The notes beneath the pieces were generated by a model. That model saw only the letters and a list, made by a program, of their open reading frames with translations. It did no database searches and was not told the origin of the DNA. DNA of 64,000 bases from Polytrichum commune. Its lineage: Eukaryota; Streptophyta; Polytrichopsida; Polytrichales; Polytrichaceae. The stretch covers positions 10,290,501-10,354,500 of the forward strand of contig OX485805.1 in NCBI GenBank assembly GCA_950295325.1, read 5' to 3'. The stretch's first letter is position 1; each line of letters opens with the position of its first letter. Positions 23,874 to 34,868 of the stretch are shown here, in pieces. The translations under genes and the position numbers were made by a program.

Positions 23874-24552
23874 CAGGTTTGGGTCGGTCGACCCAAACCC
23901 CTCCACTAGTGTAGGAGGGTTTTAGCCTGACCCTTACCAGGTTTGGGTCGGTCGACCGAAACCCCTCCACTAGTGTGGGCGGGTTTCAGCCTGACCCTTA
24001 CACAGGTTTGGATCGGTCGACCGAAACCCCTCCACTAGTGTGGGCGGGTTTCAGCCTGACCCTTACACAGGTTTGGGTCGGTCGACCGAAACCCCTCCAC
24101 TAGTGTGCGCGGGTTTCAGCCTGACCTTACCAGGTTTGGGTCGGTCGACCGAAACCCCTCCAGTAGTGTGGGCGGGTTTCAGCCTGACCCTTACCAGGTT
24201 TGGGTCGGTCGACCCAAACCCCTCCACTAGTGTGGGCGGGTTCAGCCTGACCTTTGCCAGGTTTGGGTCGGTCGACCCAAACCCCTCCACTAGTGTGGGT
24301 GGGTTTTAGCCTGACCCTTACCAGGTTTGGGTCGGTCGACCCAAACCCCTCCACTAGTGTGGGAGGGTTCAGCCTGACCCTGATTAGGTTTGGGTCGGTC
24401 GACCCAAACCCCTCGACCAGTGTGGGCGGGCTTGACCAAAACCCCTCGACCCCTTGACATACAATGTTTGGGTCGACCGACCCAAACCCCAACCCCAGTT
24501 TGGGCGGCTGGAGGTTGACCATGAGAAGGTTTGGGTCGGTCGACCCAAACCC
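23874..24552. repeat. Palindrome array upstream of gene A, copy 2
   Basis: About a dozen palindromes at roughly 60-65 bp spacing, most with GT at the centre and the last ones with AC or GT. Spacers share CCCCTCCACTAGTGTGGG and TTTCAGCCTGACCCTTACC. Several copies have the right arm changed to CGACCGAAAC. The array mirrors 6,805-7,495. It ends about 190 bp before the gene A start. Confidence 0.9.
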
Positions 24553-24738
24553 CCTCCCAAATTTTTTTTGGAACTTGCGCAAAGTATTGGGAGTTCACAT
24601 TGTAGTTGTGTTGCAAATGTCTTTATCCTCGGTGTCCCCATTTATCATGATGTCTTGTATTTTTCGATATTTGATTCTTTTGAACCCTTACATGGTGTGC
24701 ATGTTTGTTGAGGTTTCATGTGCATGTGTGTAGGCGAA

Positions 24739-25594
24739 ATGGAGGGAGTTGGTGGAAGAGGGGATGCCTTCTCTGATGACATGGGCAACTTCCATTTTTC
24801 GTCTGGGGATGACCTAGACATTGTTGGGGATGACAGTGCAGATGAAGGTCATTTGGGGAGTCCTTCGCCATCTGCCCCTTCTTGCCCCACTGTGGAATGT
24901 ATTGGGCTTTCACGAGCTTCATGGGTGAATTTGGATGTGGTACTTGTTAATGACAGTGGAGTTGCTGTGGCGGAGGGTATTTGTCGTAATACACATCCAC
25001 AAGATTGCATTGATGAAAACCCCCTTGGCACCGAGGACGTTGGAGTTGTTATATTGGAATCACTCGTACATTCCGAAGTGAATCCAACTCATAGGTTCTC
25101 GTTGCGAATGTGGCCGTTGAGGAATGTGACAATTGATGGGGTTAATTTGCATGAGCATGAGCGACGACACATCGAAATCCAACAAGAGCTCCAAACAAAC
25201 ATTCGGCCACGCAAAGGCCTACGGAAGTACGATACATTGGCACGTCCTACTCCGTCTGCAAATGAGTGTAAACGTCAAAGGTTGCTCTGTGAGGAGTCTA
25301 TTAGAGAAGTTGCCACAAAGGATTGTTGTCTACATCGTTCTTGCCAATTGTTCCCAAGGGATAAATTGAAGGCCATCCGCGAGGAAATGTGGCTTGGAGA
25401 TTTCCGTCTAAGATCCACCAAAAAGCTTGATGTCCATAGGGCGATACATGTGAACGGAGCAGGTCGCAAGGTCATCACCCTTGAGAGCATAGACGTGTGT
25501 TGTACGGCATGGTACACCATTCATGGTGTGTCGAAAGTGGAATTTTATAGCCAAGCCGCGTATGCCAAGGAAGGACGCCGGTCCCGTCACCATG
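24739..25594 (+). CDS. Gene A, copy 2, 5' part: DUF7869-like protein, interrupted by element Y
   Basis: The likely start is ATG 24,739 (MEGVGGRGD), conserved in copy 1; an in-frame ATG at 24,718 is possible. About 285 codons are open up to the Y insertion. An acidic N-terminus (about residues 1-60) is followed by a basic region, then CCLHRSCQLFPRDKLKAI and IDVCCTAWYTIHGVS. This Cys-containing pattern precedes the catalytic-looking part in DUF7869-type proteins (from memory). The frame continues at 43,630 and 44,349 for a total of about 970 residues. Apart from the Y insertion this copy has no stop or frameshift, so it was probably functional until Y arrived. The role as transposase is inferred. 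Confidence 0.78.
25590..25594. repeat. Target-site duplication of element Y, left (CCATG)
   Basis: CCATG precedes the left LTR and recurs at 43,625-43,629 after the right LTR. In E copy 1 the same gene A position carries a single CCATG. Confidence 0.95.
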
Positions 25595-26567
25595 TGTCGC
25601 AACCCTTGCTAGCCCCCTTGACAATCTTGCCAATTTTCAATTCTAGCAAAGGTTACGAGCGCTAACCATTCGCATTCCGCCATGCTAATGATTAGCTCCT
25701 CCTACCCCGGACCTTATAGTTCATAGGAGGGAACCAACCCTCCTACTTTGCTTTCGGGACTCACCCCTTAATCGGTAACCCATTCCTAGATGTGGACTTC
25801 CATCCATGGAAGTCCAATCCCATGTTGATCATCGCATTGCCGGAGCAACACTACAACAACCCGAACCATACTAGGCAACTATGGCCTCACAATGGGCCAA
25901 TGCCCATGGAGGCCTTGCCGTTCGGCCTCGGGTGGGTGAGGCCACACCACCTCACCCATATAAGCCTCTAGGACTCTACACGGAGCCCCTACCCCACCGC
26001 CAACCAACCTCTTGTCTCTCTACCAAGAGTTGGGGCCAAGTGGACATTTTCCCTTAGCTGCTGGGCCTAGAACCCCCCCAGCAGCTTCAGACCATCATAA
26101 CTTCCTTGTATGATGTCTGATCATAACAACCAACCACTTCATCCTCATCTACGCTTCACGTAGATGCCGATGGACTCCTCGCTTGCCCCATTCGGGCAAG
26201 TCTTGAGGAAGTTATGCCTGTTTGAACCTTGGCAGTCCCGGGAATCACTCCCAGGCACTGCTGTACCAGGGCGCTGTCCCGGGACAGCACCCCACTCAAA
26301 TGGCCATAACTCCTAGCTCACACCTCCGATTGAGGTGATCTTGAGCATTCTAGAATCACCACACCATGAGCTACGCATAGCTTATGGCCTCACCCTCATG
26401 CCTCCTAGTCTTTGTGGGTGGGAGGCGTTCCCAACGCCCGGGGCCCTCACCCACACTAGGATCACTTGGGCCCTCTCACCAACGGCGCCACAAGTCCCGG
26501 GTGTCACTCCGGGGTCCCCCTTGTGCCCATGGTGTTTCGGGCACTCCTCATGGAGAGGTGCGCGACA
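25595..26567 (-). repeat. Element Y LTR, left (3' LTR in element sense)
   Basis: 973 bp, bounded by TGTCGC and GCGACA. Virtually identical to 42,652-43,624; one clear difference is C versus T near 25,829 and 42,886. Confidence 0.95.
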
Positions 26568-26583
26568 CTCACCCCCACCAAAC
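26568..26583 (-). other. Polypurine tract of element Y
   Basis: On the - strand, GGTGGGGGTGAG immediately precedes the 3' LTR, the normal position of a plus-strand primer. Confidence 0.75.
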
Positions 26584-26691
26584 GGAGTCGATGCCCTCAT
26601 CAACTATACTCGTAGTCGGCACACCAATTCTCAAGTTGCCATCCTCTATGGTGCGGCATTGTCTTCACCTTAGGGCGCGACCCCCACAATG
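26584..26691. other. Element Y internal sequence left of element W
   Basis: Short 3' noncoding part of Y (element sense) that ends with the CAATG target duplication of W at 26,687-26,691. No coding signal. Confidence 0.7.
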
Positions 26692-28567
26692 TGTGAGGCC
26701 AAACCCCCCACCCTTAAGCGTCCGTAGTCCGAGTAGTGGGTTTGGGCTCACATTCCTCCGCGGTATTGGATTTGGACTTGGATGAGTCCATAGTGCAAGG
26801 TTCACCCTTCAAGTGGTCTTGGATTTAACTTTGGTCTTTGCTTCCTTTGTCTTGCCATCGCGAGAGTGCTCCACATTCTCCATTAAGTTGTGCACGTGGT
26901 TTATTTTTAAAGAGAGGATGCAAGTGTTAAAAAAAACACTATTCTCTATAGTCAATCTCAAATACATTTACTTGTGAAAGCCACACATAACACTAACTAG
27001 CATAATGTAACTAACTACTTGTCTATGAGCTAATTAGGTAGGCTATCTACTAAGCTCCTTCATGAACCCATCTCTTTACTTTCTAATTACATAAACCTAG
27101 CTCCTTCATAAACCCAGCTCCTTCATAAACCCAGCTTCTTAGCTTCTAACTAAACAAACCCAGCTCCTTCATAAACCCAGCTTCTTCATGAACCCAGCTC
27201 CTTAGTTTCTAACTAAACAAACCCAGGTCCTTCATAAACCCAGCTCTTTACTTTCTAACTAAACAAACCCAGGTCCTTCATAAACCCAGCTCTTTACTTT
27301 CTAACTAAACAAACCCAGCTCCTTCATAAACCCAGCTCCTTCATGAACCCACAACTTTGTAGTTGTAATCCCCAACTACCTCACTAATTATTCAAGCCCT
27401 TAACTAATCTTCCTACCTAATTTCCCTAATTCTACTAACAACCCCTTTCTAATCACGCAATTCTTCTCTAATCTTAAAATCCTAAAATCCTAGAGAGGAG
27501 AGGGGGAGAGAGAATTTCCTAACTTCACTAAGACTAACTAATCCACACAAGTATATTTTTGCACTCATCACAACATCAAGTGCTCAACTCTTAAACATGG
27601 AACTTGCAACCACGTGTATTCAAAACATGAAGTTTAAGTACCACAAATTGGAATCATGAATTAACTTTAAAATCCTTCACGTCAACACTAATTCTACCAA
27701 GAGGTCAAGCCCTCTTCAAGGCTAACAAGCCTTGGCTCTCAAACTAAAAACTAAGCACACACATGTGCTCCAATATGGCTTCCCACACCCACACTTATAA
27801 CTCGTGGGGTGCCTTGGAGCACAAAGGAAAGAGAGGATGAGTGAGGGAATAATGAGGGATTATATAGTAAGCTTGAGGGGGTGAGCACCCTCAAGGCTCA
27901 CGATAAGCCCTTGAGATTTCCTCCTACTTAGTAGGCGCCAATCCTATCTTCTAAGCCTTCCTCCCTCAAATGATCAACAAGGATCCTAATTCGAACATTT
28001 AACTAGCCTTGGCTTTCTACCTACCACACTTTACCAAACTTGGGATGCTTCAACCCAAACTTAGCCTCCTTCGCTTTCCGCCGCCATAACTTTCTCCCCT
28101 TATTTTCCCAAATCGTCGCTCACCACTTAATTCAAACCACGATGCTTAACTCGTGATTTGATTGGTGCTTTGAGAATTTGCTTATCCTCCACCTTGCATT
28201 CTTCCTTGGGCCTTCCCCATTAAGTGGCCATGATGAGGTGGTCCACTTGTGCGCTCCATGTGATCCTCCATTCATCCCAATTCGAATGCACTTGCCTCTT
28301 GAGTCACTTTGGTTGTCTCCATCCATTTGTACTAGCCTACTCACTAACTACTCAATCCAAGTTCTCCTTACCTATCCTCATTCACTCAAATCCTTCCGAA
28401 GGTAAAAACACAATAACAACTCACATCCTAGCCTCTTACAACATGGTACTTCTAAGACTAACATTTCACTCTTTTTATATTTTTGTGAAGTAACATGCTA
28501 CTTCAAAGTGCATCAACTAACGTTTCAAGGGTCTAAGACTAAATGTGGGCACCCTTTTGGGCTCACA
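26692..28567 (-). repeat. Element W LTR, left (3' LTR in element sense)
   Basis: 1,876 bp. It contains a patch (about 27,060-27,350) of tandem CCAGCTCCTTCATAAAC-type units whose copy arrangement differs from the other LTR. Short open frames in it, present in both LTRs, are not considered genes. Confidence 0.95.
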
Positions 28568-28748
28568 TAATTGGCGACCATCGGGAGATGAATCCAAACA
28601 TCTCTTGCTCCAAGGGTAAGTTGCCTAGTCAAGCTCGGTACTCCTTACATCTACTTCCCGATGTACGGGTAGGAAAGAGCTCACCATTCAACGTTTCCAA
28701 TTGAATTGAATTATTAGGAAAGACCTCATAGACAAGGTAAGGTCCTAA
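28568..28748 (-). other. Element W sequence between gag-pol stop and 3' LTR
   Basis: The gag-pol frame continues past its TGA (28,749-28,751) for 39 more codons to a TGA at 28,629-28,631. This segment keeps LGPYLVYEV, the usual sequence after the conserved Trp at the integrase C-terminus, so the TGA probably replaced TGG. No clear polypurine tract precedes the LTR; the joint reads CGCCAATTA on the - strand. Confidence 0.7.
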
Positions 28749-31700
28749 TCATACCGCATTGAATTTCGCCGGAAATTCAAGCTTTCGTGCGTCTTGAATC
28801 ATGACCATCATTCCCGGTGTTAGGGCCCTTCTCTTATGTCGTTTGTCGAAAGTAATCTTTCTCCTTCTTTGGATTGCCTCAATATGTTGAGCCGCCATTC
28901 TCCTCCCTTCGTCAAGTGCTTCCAAATCGGTTAGTCGATTTCGTAAGGATTGACTTTCGGTAAGTCTCGTACTCACGGCCACCCTAAGTGACTCGACTTC
29001 ATATTCGATTGGTAGTGTCGCTTCAAGACCATAGACTAAGGAAAATGGTGTAGCACGCGTAGTTACCTTATAGGTTGTACGGTATGCCCAAAGTGCCGCC
29101 GTTAGTTTCGTATCCCAATCCCGCTTCGAGTCTATAACCGTCTTGCGTAGTATACTCACCAAAATTCCGTTAACCCTTTCCGTTTGTCCATTGGTTTGTG
29201 GGTGGTAGGGAGTAGTCTTCCGGTGATCAATTTTAAATTTCTCTGTCATCTCTCGAATCAAGTCATTCAAAAAGTGAGTACCCCTATCGCTTACTAGGAT
29301 CTTCGGCACCCCGAACCGCGAAATTATGTTTTCGTACATAAATGTTGCCGCGTGTTCCGCCGTGTCGGTCTTCACCGCTTTGGCTTCCGCCCACTTGGTG
29401 AGGTACTCGGTTGCCACCACAATATATTTCATTCCTTTTGAAGATTGGGGATGGACCTCACCCACATAGTCGATGCCCCATTTTTCGAAAGGAATTAAGG
29501 GTAATGATACATGTAAAGGCATCTCCATTCTAAGGTCGTCTCGGGCATACCGTTGGCAAGCGTCGCATTTCCTTACATAGTCATGGGCGTCCTTAAATAG
29601 TGTAGGCCAAAAGTAGCCCGCTCTAAGTATTTTTTGCCCGGTGAGTTGACCCGAGAAGTGACCGCCGCAAGCGCTATCGTGGCAAGCGATTAAAATCGCT
29701 TCAACCTCCGTTTTTGACACGCATCGTCGTAAAATACCATCGGACCCCCTTCTAAACAACCTATGGCCCACTACAACAAATTGCCTACTATTTACCCTCA
29801 CCTTCCTTCTCTCTTCTTTTGTCCACTCTTTGGGCAACTTGTGGGTTGTTAGAAATTCCACTATGCCCGCGTACCACTCCGGTGTAGAAGTGACCACAAA
29901 GAGGCTATCATCTACTAACATATCATTTACCGGATTTTTTCCTATCTCCTCCGACAACCTAGACAAGTGGTCCGCTTGTAAATGCATACGACCCGGTTTA
30001 TATTCCACCGTGTAGTCGAATTCTTCTAATAACAAAACCCACCTAGCTAACCTACCACTTAACTCCGCCTTGTTAATTAGATACTTGATAGCCATGTGGT
30101 CAACAAAAAATACAACCGGGTTGCACATGAGGTAATGCCTAAACTTTTTAACGGAAAACACCATGGCTAGGCACTCCCTCTCCGCTGTAGAGTAGTTTCT
30201 TTCGGCGGGGGTCAATTGCTTACTCGCATAAGCTATAGGTTGATCCTTCTCTTTTTCTCCCGTTGCTTGACAAAGCGCACTCCCTATTGCCACATTACTA
30301 GCATCACAATAGACGTGAAAAGGTTTACCCCAATTGGGTGGTATCAACACCGGATAGGTGCTCAACCTATCCCGCAATTCCTCAAAGGCTTTTTGACAAG
30401 CATCCGTCCACTCGAATTTGACATCCTTTTTGAGCAAATGGGTAATGGGCACCGCTATCTTTGAAAAATTAGGAATAAGTTCCCGGTACCATCCCACATG
30501 TCCTAACAACTTAGAGATCCCCTTGGAATTGGTTGGAGTTGCCAAGTCGCTTATGGCCGCAATCTTATCCGGATCGGGTTCTCTACCTTTCTCACTAACA
30601 ACATAACCCAACAACACTCCCTTATTCACTCCCAAAAATGTCTTATCCGGGTTCAATGCTAACCTCATCTTCCTACACCTAACCAATGCCTCCCTAACAC
30701 AATGTAGGTGATCATCCACATTACTTTGTGTGCTAAAATCGTCCACAAAGACGGTCATGGATTTGAACAACAAGTCGGTGAAGATATACATTACTAATCG
30801 TTGGAAAGTAGCCGGGGCATTACATAACCCAAATGGCATCACTACCCACACAAAAGTACCCCAAGGTGTAGTAAAAGCCGTTTTATGGATATCTTGGAGG
30901 GCTATGGAAATTTGATTATAACCCGCATACCCATCCATAAAGGTATATCGCGAATGACCTCCAACCTCCTCAAGCAACAAGGTGATAAAAGGTAAGGGGA
31001 AGTGATCCTTTTGTGTGCACGAATTCAATTTCCTATAGTCGACACAAACCCTTAATTTCCCATTTTTTTTCTTTACTAAGACCATAGGAGAAACCCAATC
31101 CGTGATTTCCACCGGCTTGATAAACCCGGCCTTCAATAACCTTTCCAATTCCGCTTTCACCAACAATTGCAATTGAGGATTCATCCTCCTCTCCTTTTGT
31201 CTAATTGGCCTCGCCCCCGGAATTAAAGGAATCCGGTGCTCTACCATTTCCCTAGGAATTCCCTTAAGCTCATCGTAGGACCATGCAAAAGTATCACTAA
31301 ACTCATCCACCAAATTGCTATACTCCCTAACCTCTTTCTCCCCCAATTTGGAGCCCATCTTCATTTGTCGGGTTTTTCCATTCTTTAATTTCACATCCAC
31401 GTACCGCCAATCCGCTTCCGACACATGTGCTTGTTCCTCTTTGTTCCGATACCAATCGGAAGGCACATTGGGATAATCTTTCACATCTTGACCTACAACT
31501 ATCCCCGTAGACGTGGTCTTGAAATGTAAAGGCTCCTCCAATTTCGATGACTCAATAATCACATCCTCCTCTTGAGTCCCATCTACATGAATTAAACTAA
31601 CCTCACCCTCTTCCACGTCATCTACCCAAGGTGTTAACCCACCGCTAACCCACTCTTCCTCGGTGAGCACCTCACATGGCTCCAACAATGAGCCCTCTCC

Positions 31701-34700
31701 TAAACTAACACTAGGAAATTCACTCCCTAAGCCTACTTGGTGAAATGTAACCATTACATCAACCTCGGACTCGGGGTACTCCCTTAGCCATTGGGCATAA
31801 TCCCCATTATCCCCATAATTGTAAAAATTAGGACCTAGACTTCCCGAGCCCGAATCTATAACAACCCTTTGACCTTCGGGATGGACGACTCCCACCAATG
31901 CCTTGCCAATCTCATTCTCGTTTAAGTCATCAATTTCCTTCTCCAATGGCAAATACATCTCCTTCTCCATCCATCCTTCTAATGAACCAATGGACACTAT
32001 GACCCTATTACCCTCCGGACCATAAGTGATGGATGGTTTAGGTCCACCCCAATTGACCATAGCATTCGCCATCCGCAACCAAGGCCTACCTAGCAAAATG
32101 GGGAAGGTGTCCTTGTTGGAGTGCATTTTAATGACATGGAAGGTGACCAAGTACTCCTCACCTCCCGTAGTCATTCTACAATCCTTGATCATCCCCAAAG
32201 GCGTAGTCGAACTTTGATTTGCCATATTTATGACCAAAGGTGAAGGCCCCGTGAGTCCAAGTCCCAATTTTTTCATAGTATCCTCCGGTAGTATATTTAG
32301 ACTACTCCCTCCGTCGACTAGCACATTAGGAACCACCTTATCTACTATAACAACTTCTATTTCTATAGCTTTCACGTCTCTTCCACCTTGTGATTGGATC
32401 CTAGCGGCTATTTTAGCTTTCACCTTCCTCATCCTCTTGTGTACCGGCATTCCCTCCTTTAATGTTTTCCTTGCCGTGGGTGAAATTTCCAATAGTTGGC
32501 CGAAAGTAATATCCGCCTTGAGTGTACTAAGGTCCGCCCACAAGTCGTACCCGGTAGATCTTTCCACCTTAGAATTACCCACTACGTCGAATTCGTCTAC
32601 GGGAACCCCCGGTCCTTCCCATTCACCCACATCGCTATTATCCAAGTCATGTACCGCATTAGTCCTCTCCCTATCTTGTAAAATTATATTTTCCCTCTCC
32701 ACATCCTTAGTAGCTCTTCTAGCTACCCTATCCAACTCGGAGAGATTAATCTCTTCATCCGAAGAGTAATTTCCTTGCTCTCCTATTCCTACCTCCAACG
32801 GGGCATCCCCTCTCCTAGCCCTAGTAGTTACCGCTAGTGCAGGTGCTTCTTCAACCACACCCTTACCCTTCACTAACTCATATGTAATAGCATTGGTGTG
32901 AGGAGGCCATTGACTTTGCTCCTCTCCAATTCTCGTTGGGAGAGGAAGCATGTCATCACATGTGGCCTCCAACACTCCATCCATGAACCTAACATCTTGG
33001 GAGTTAGATGGTCCCGGATCCGTTGGAGGCGCTTGTCTCCCGTTACTACCATTAGGTGGAACTCCTTGTCTATTTTGTATTGGAATGTAACCGGTTGTAG
33101 TTTGCAAGCCCGCCGGTGGATGAAAAGTTTGCCTAGCATTACTATGGTCATAGTATAAGTTAGGTGGCCTAAGTTCATTGGCCGGTACTCCTTGTGGCCT
33201 AGCACCTCGCATATTATCCCTTGCTTGTTGTTGTGGATTAGCCACCGGGTAAGGGACATTAATTATTTTGTCCGGTTGGCGACACGTATCCGAGGGATGA
33301 CTTCCTCCACAATTGCTACAATTAAACTCTTGACCTTCGGACCAACATTGTCCTTGAGCGTGCCACCTTCCACAAAAGGGATGAAATTCCTTCTTCTCTA
33401 AATTTTGGCCACCTTGCCCTCTAGGTTGTGGTCCTCTATTGCTTCCATTTCCATAGTGAGGTGGCGCTTGACCTCGTTGATTTTGTTGAGGTGGGTTACC
33501 GTTTCCTCTTTGGTCACGGTTTTGTCCACTTCTACAAAATTGACGCGTGTGGCCCGGTTGGCCACATTGGACACACCATAATCCGGAAGAATGCCTACCC
33601 GACTCAACCGGGGGTGGAGGCCCCGGTTGTTGACTCCGGATCATTAATGACATTTGATCCGTGAGGCTTTGCATTTGTTTTATCATAGCCTCTTGGAATC
33701 CTAGTTGGCTAGCACCTAGTCTTCTCTCAACCTCCTCCAAGTGTGGATCCGTTCTAGGGGCCGGTAGTGCCAAAAGAGGTGCCGGTTCCCTAACCGCTAA
33801 AGGTCGGGGACCGGTGTCCACAATGGCATATGGAATTTGGTTCTCATACTTAGCGGGTTCTACCGCTACCACCCTAGGGCGTATGGGGATGAATTGTGGG
33901 ATCAATTCATCCTCCCTTCTCCATAGCCTTTCGTGATCTTTATCCAAGTTTTCAATATCTCTAGCCGCACGCTTGGCATCCGCCAAGGTCAAGGGATTCC
34001 TTTCTAGAACACCCCTAATAGTTCCGGACTTAAAAAACCCTTGAATGAAAAATTGCTTTAGCGTGTCGTCGTTGAGCATGGTACCCACAAATCTAGTGCA
34101 CACTAAATCAAACCTCCTAATGTAAGCCGAAATTTCTTCCTCCCTTCCTTGCTTCAATGACGACAATGCCCTTAATGCGGTACTTTGACCCACTTCCGGC
34201 CTAAATTCGTTAAGAAACTCCCTTTGTAATTGTTCCCATCCCCTAAAATGTCCCTCGGCATGATCCCGATACCATTCATAGGCTTCCCCCTCTAGAGTGG
34301 TAGGAAACCACACTAACCAATAACCCGGGTCGGTTATGAGGAAGCTAGCCAACCGTTCGATATACCGTTCCATGTGCCGAGAGGGGTCCTCATCCTTGGT
34401 CCCATAAAATTTAGGGAGATGAGATGGCATATCCATCGCCGCTAAATTTTGTGGAACCACAATTGGTAGGCCTCTTGGCCTAACCAATGGGTCTATTGGA
34501 GGTATAGGAGGTATGGGCGGAATTGGGGGTATGGGTGGTGGATCCATCCCCCGTTCCTCGGCCATGGTGACCGGTGAACTATTCAACAATCCCCTATCAA
34601 CTTCTACCGGGAATTCTTCTCTAAGTGTGTAATTTTCCGAAGAAGTTTCACCACTCAATTTGGAGGGAGTGATCTCCTCTTCAAGTTGAGCTCCAAGTTC

Positions 34701-34868
34701 TAAGGTGTCTAGAATTGACCTAGTCCTAGGTTCGACGTTCAAACAACTCTCTATTCTAACATTATCTTGTTCTAATCTATCACTGATTTTAGAGGACCGC
34801 CTCTTTCGAGTAGATTTCTCTAGTCCTACTATCAAACTTGGTTTTTGTGAGCGAGTCCTACCTTGCAT
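28749..34868 (-). CDS. gag-pol: Element W gag-pol polyprotein (Ty3/gypsy)
   Basis: 2,039 codons from ATG 34,868. In order: a basic N-terminus; a Pro-Ile repeat near residues 110-125; a retrotransposon Gag domain (about 150-280); a CCHC zinc knuckle CVQCGQPGHTRQFC (about 430) and a second Cys-rich segment CSNCGGSHPSDTC (about 515); an aspartic protease with VLVDGGSSLN (about 845); reverse transcriptase with CVDYRKLN (about 1,275) and FVDDF (about 1,370); RNase H YCDAS (about 1,520); the integrase HHCC region (about 1,720-1,755) and catalytic D-D-E residues in GIDYVGE, VSDRGTHF and the YHPQTNGQTERVN segment (about 1,797-1,890). No internal stop or shift. The frame ends slightly early (see preceding entry). 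It supplies proteins for reverse transcription in cytoplasmic particles and nuclear integration. Confidence 0.95.
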   Translation of the reverse strand: MQGRTRSQKPSLIVGLEKSTRKRRSSKISDRLEQDNVRIESCLNVEPRTRSILDTLELGAQLEEEITPSKLSGETSSENYTLREEFPVEVDRGLLNSSPVTMAEERGMDPPPIPPIPPIPPIPPIDPLVRPRGLPIVVPQNLAAMDMPSHLPKFYGTKDEDPSRHMERYIERLASFLITDPGYWLVWFPTTLEGEAYEWYRDHAEGHFRGWEQLQREFLNEFRPEVGQSTALRALSSLKQGREEEISAYIRRFDLVCTRFVGTMLNDDTLKQFFIQGFFKSGTIRGVLERNPLTLADAKRAARDIENLDKDHERLWRREDELIPQFIPIRPRVVAVEPAKYENQIPYAIVDTGPRPLAVREPAPLLALPAPRTDPHLEEVERRLGASQLGFQEAMIKQMQSLTDQMSLMIRSQQPGPPPPVESGRHSSGLWCVQCGQPGHTRQFCRSGQNRDQRGNGNPPQQNQRGQAPPHYGNGSNRGPQPRGQGGQNLEKKEFHPFCGRWHAQGQCWSEGQEFNCSNCGGSHPSDTCRQPDKIINVPYPVANPQQQARDNMRGARPQGVPANELRPPNLYYDHSNARQTFHPPAGLQTTTGYIPIQNRQGVPPNGSNGRQAPPTDPGPSNSQDVRFMDGVLEATCDDMLPLPTRIGEEQSQWPPHTNAITYELVKGKGVVEEAPALAVTTRARRGDAPLEVGIGEQGNYSSDEEINLSELDRVARRATKDVERENIILQDRERTNAVHDLDNSDVGEWEGPGVPVDEFDVVGNSKVERSTGYDLWADLSTLKADITFGQLLEISPTARKTLKEGMPVHKRMRKVKAKIAARIQSQGGRDVKAIEIEVVIVDKVVPNVLVDGGSSLNILPEDTMKKLGLGLTGPSPLVINMANQSSTTPLGMIKDCRMTTGGEEYLVTFHVIKMHSNKDTFPILLGRPWLRMANAMVNWGGPKPSITYGPEGNRVIVSIGSLEGWMEKEMYLPLEKEIDDLNENEIGKALVGVVHPEGQRVVIDSGSGSLGPNFYNYGDNGDYAQWLREYPESEVDVMVTFHQVGLGSEFPSVSLGEGSLLEPCEVLTEEEWVSGGLTPWVDDVEEGEVSLIHVDGTQEEDVIIESSKLEEPLHFKTTSTGIVVGQDVKDYPNVPSDWYRNKEEQAHVSEADWRYVDVKLKNGKTRQMKMGSKLGEKEVREYSNLVDEFSDTFAWSYDELKGIPREMVEHRIPLIPGARPIRQKERRMNPQLQLLVKAELERLLKAGFIKPVEITDWVSPMVLVKKKNGKLRVCVDYRKLNSCTQKDHFPLPFITLLLEEVGGHSRYTFMDGYAGYNQISIALQDIHKTAFTTPWGTFVWVVMPFGLCNAPATFQRLVMYIFTDLLFKSMTVFVDDFSTQSNVDDHLHCVREALVRCRKMRLALNPDKTFLGVNKGVLLGYVVSEKGREPDPDKIAAISDLATPTNSKGISKLLGHVGWYRELIPNFSKIAVPITHLLKKDVKFEWTDACQKAFEELRDRLSTYPVLIPPNWGKPFHVYCDASNVAIGSALCQATGEKEKDQPIAYASKQLTPAERNYSTAERECLAMVFSVKKFRHYLMCNPVVFFVDHMAIKYLINKAELSGRLARWVLLLEEFDYTVEYKPGRMHLQADHLSRLSEEIGKNPVNDMLVDDSLFVVTSTPEWYAGIVEFLTTHKLPKEWTKEERRKVRVNSRQFVVVGHRLFRRGSDGILRRCVSKTEVEAILIACHDSACGGHFSGQLTGQKILRAGYFWPTLFKDAHDYVRKCDACQRYARDDLRMEMPLHVSLPLIPFEKWGIDYVGEVHPQSSKGMKYIVVATEYLTKWAEAKAVKTDTAEHAATFMYENIISRFGVPKILVSDRGTHFLNDLIREMTEKFKIDHRKTTPYHPQTNGQTERVNGILVSILRKTVIDSKRDWDTKLTAALWAYRTTYKVTTRATPFSLVYGLEATLPIEYEVESLRVAVSTRLTESQSLRNRLTDLEALDEGRRMAAQHIEAIQRRRKITFDKRHKRRALTPGMMVMIQDARKLEFPAKFNAV

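Noticed and set aside
24040-24641. Open frames across the palindrome array on both strands
   Set aside because: They arise because the repeat unit lacks stops; the same peptides appear in several frames and both directions.
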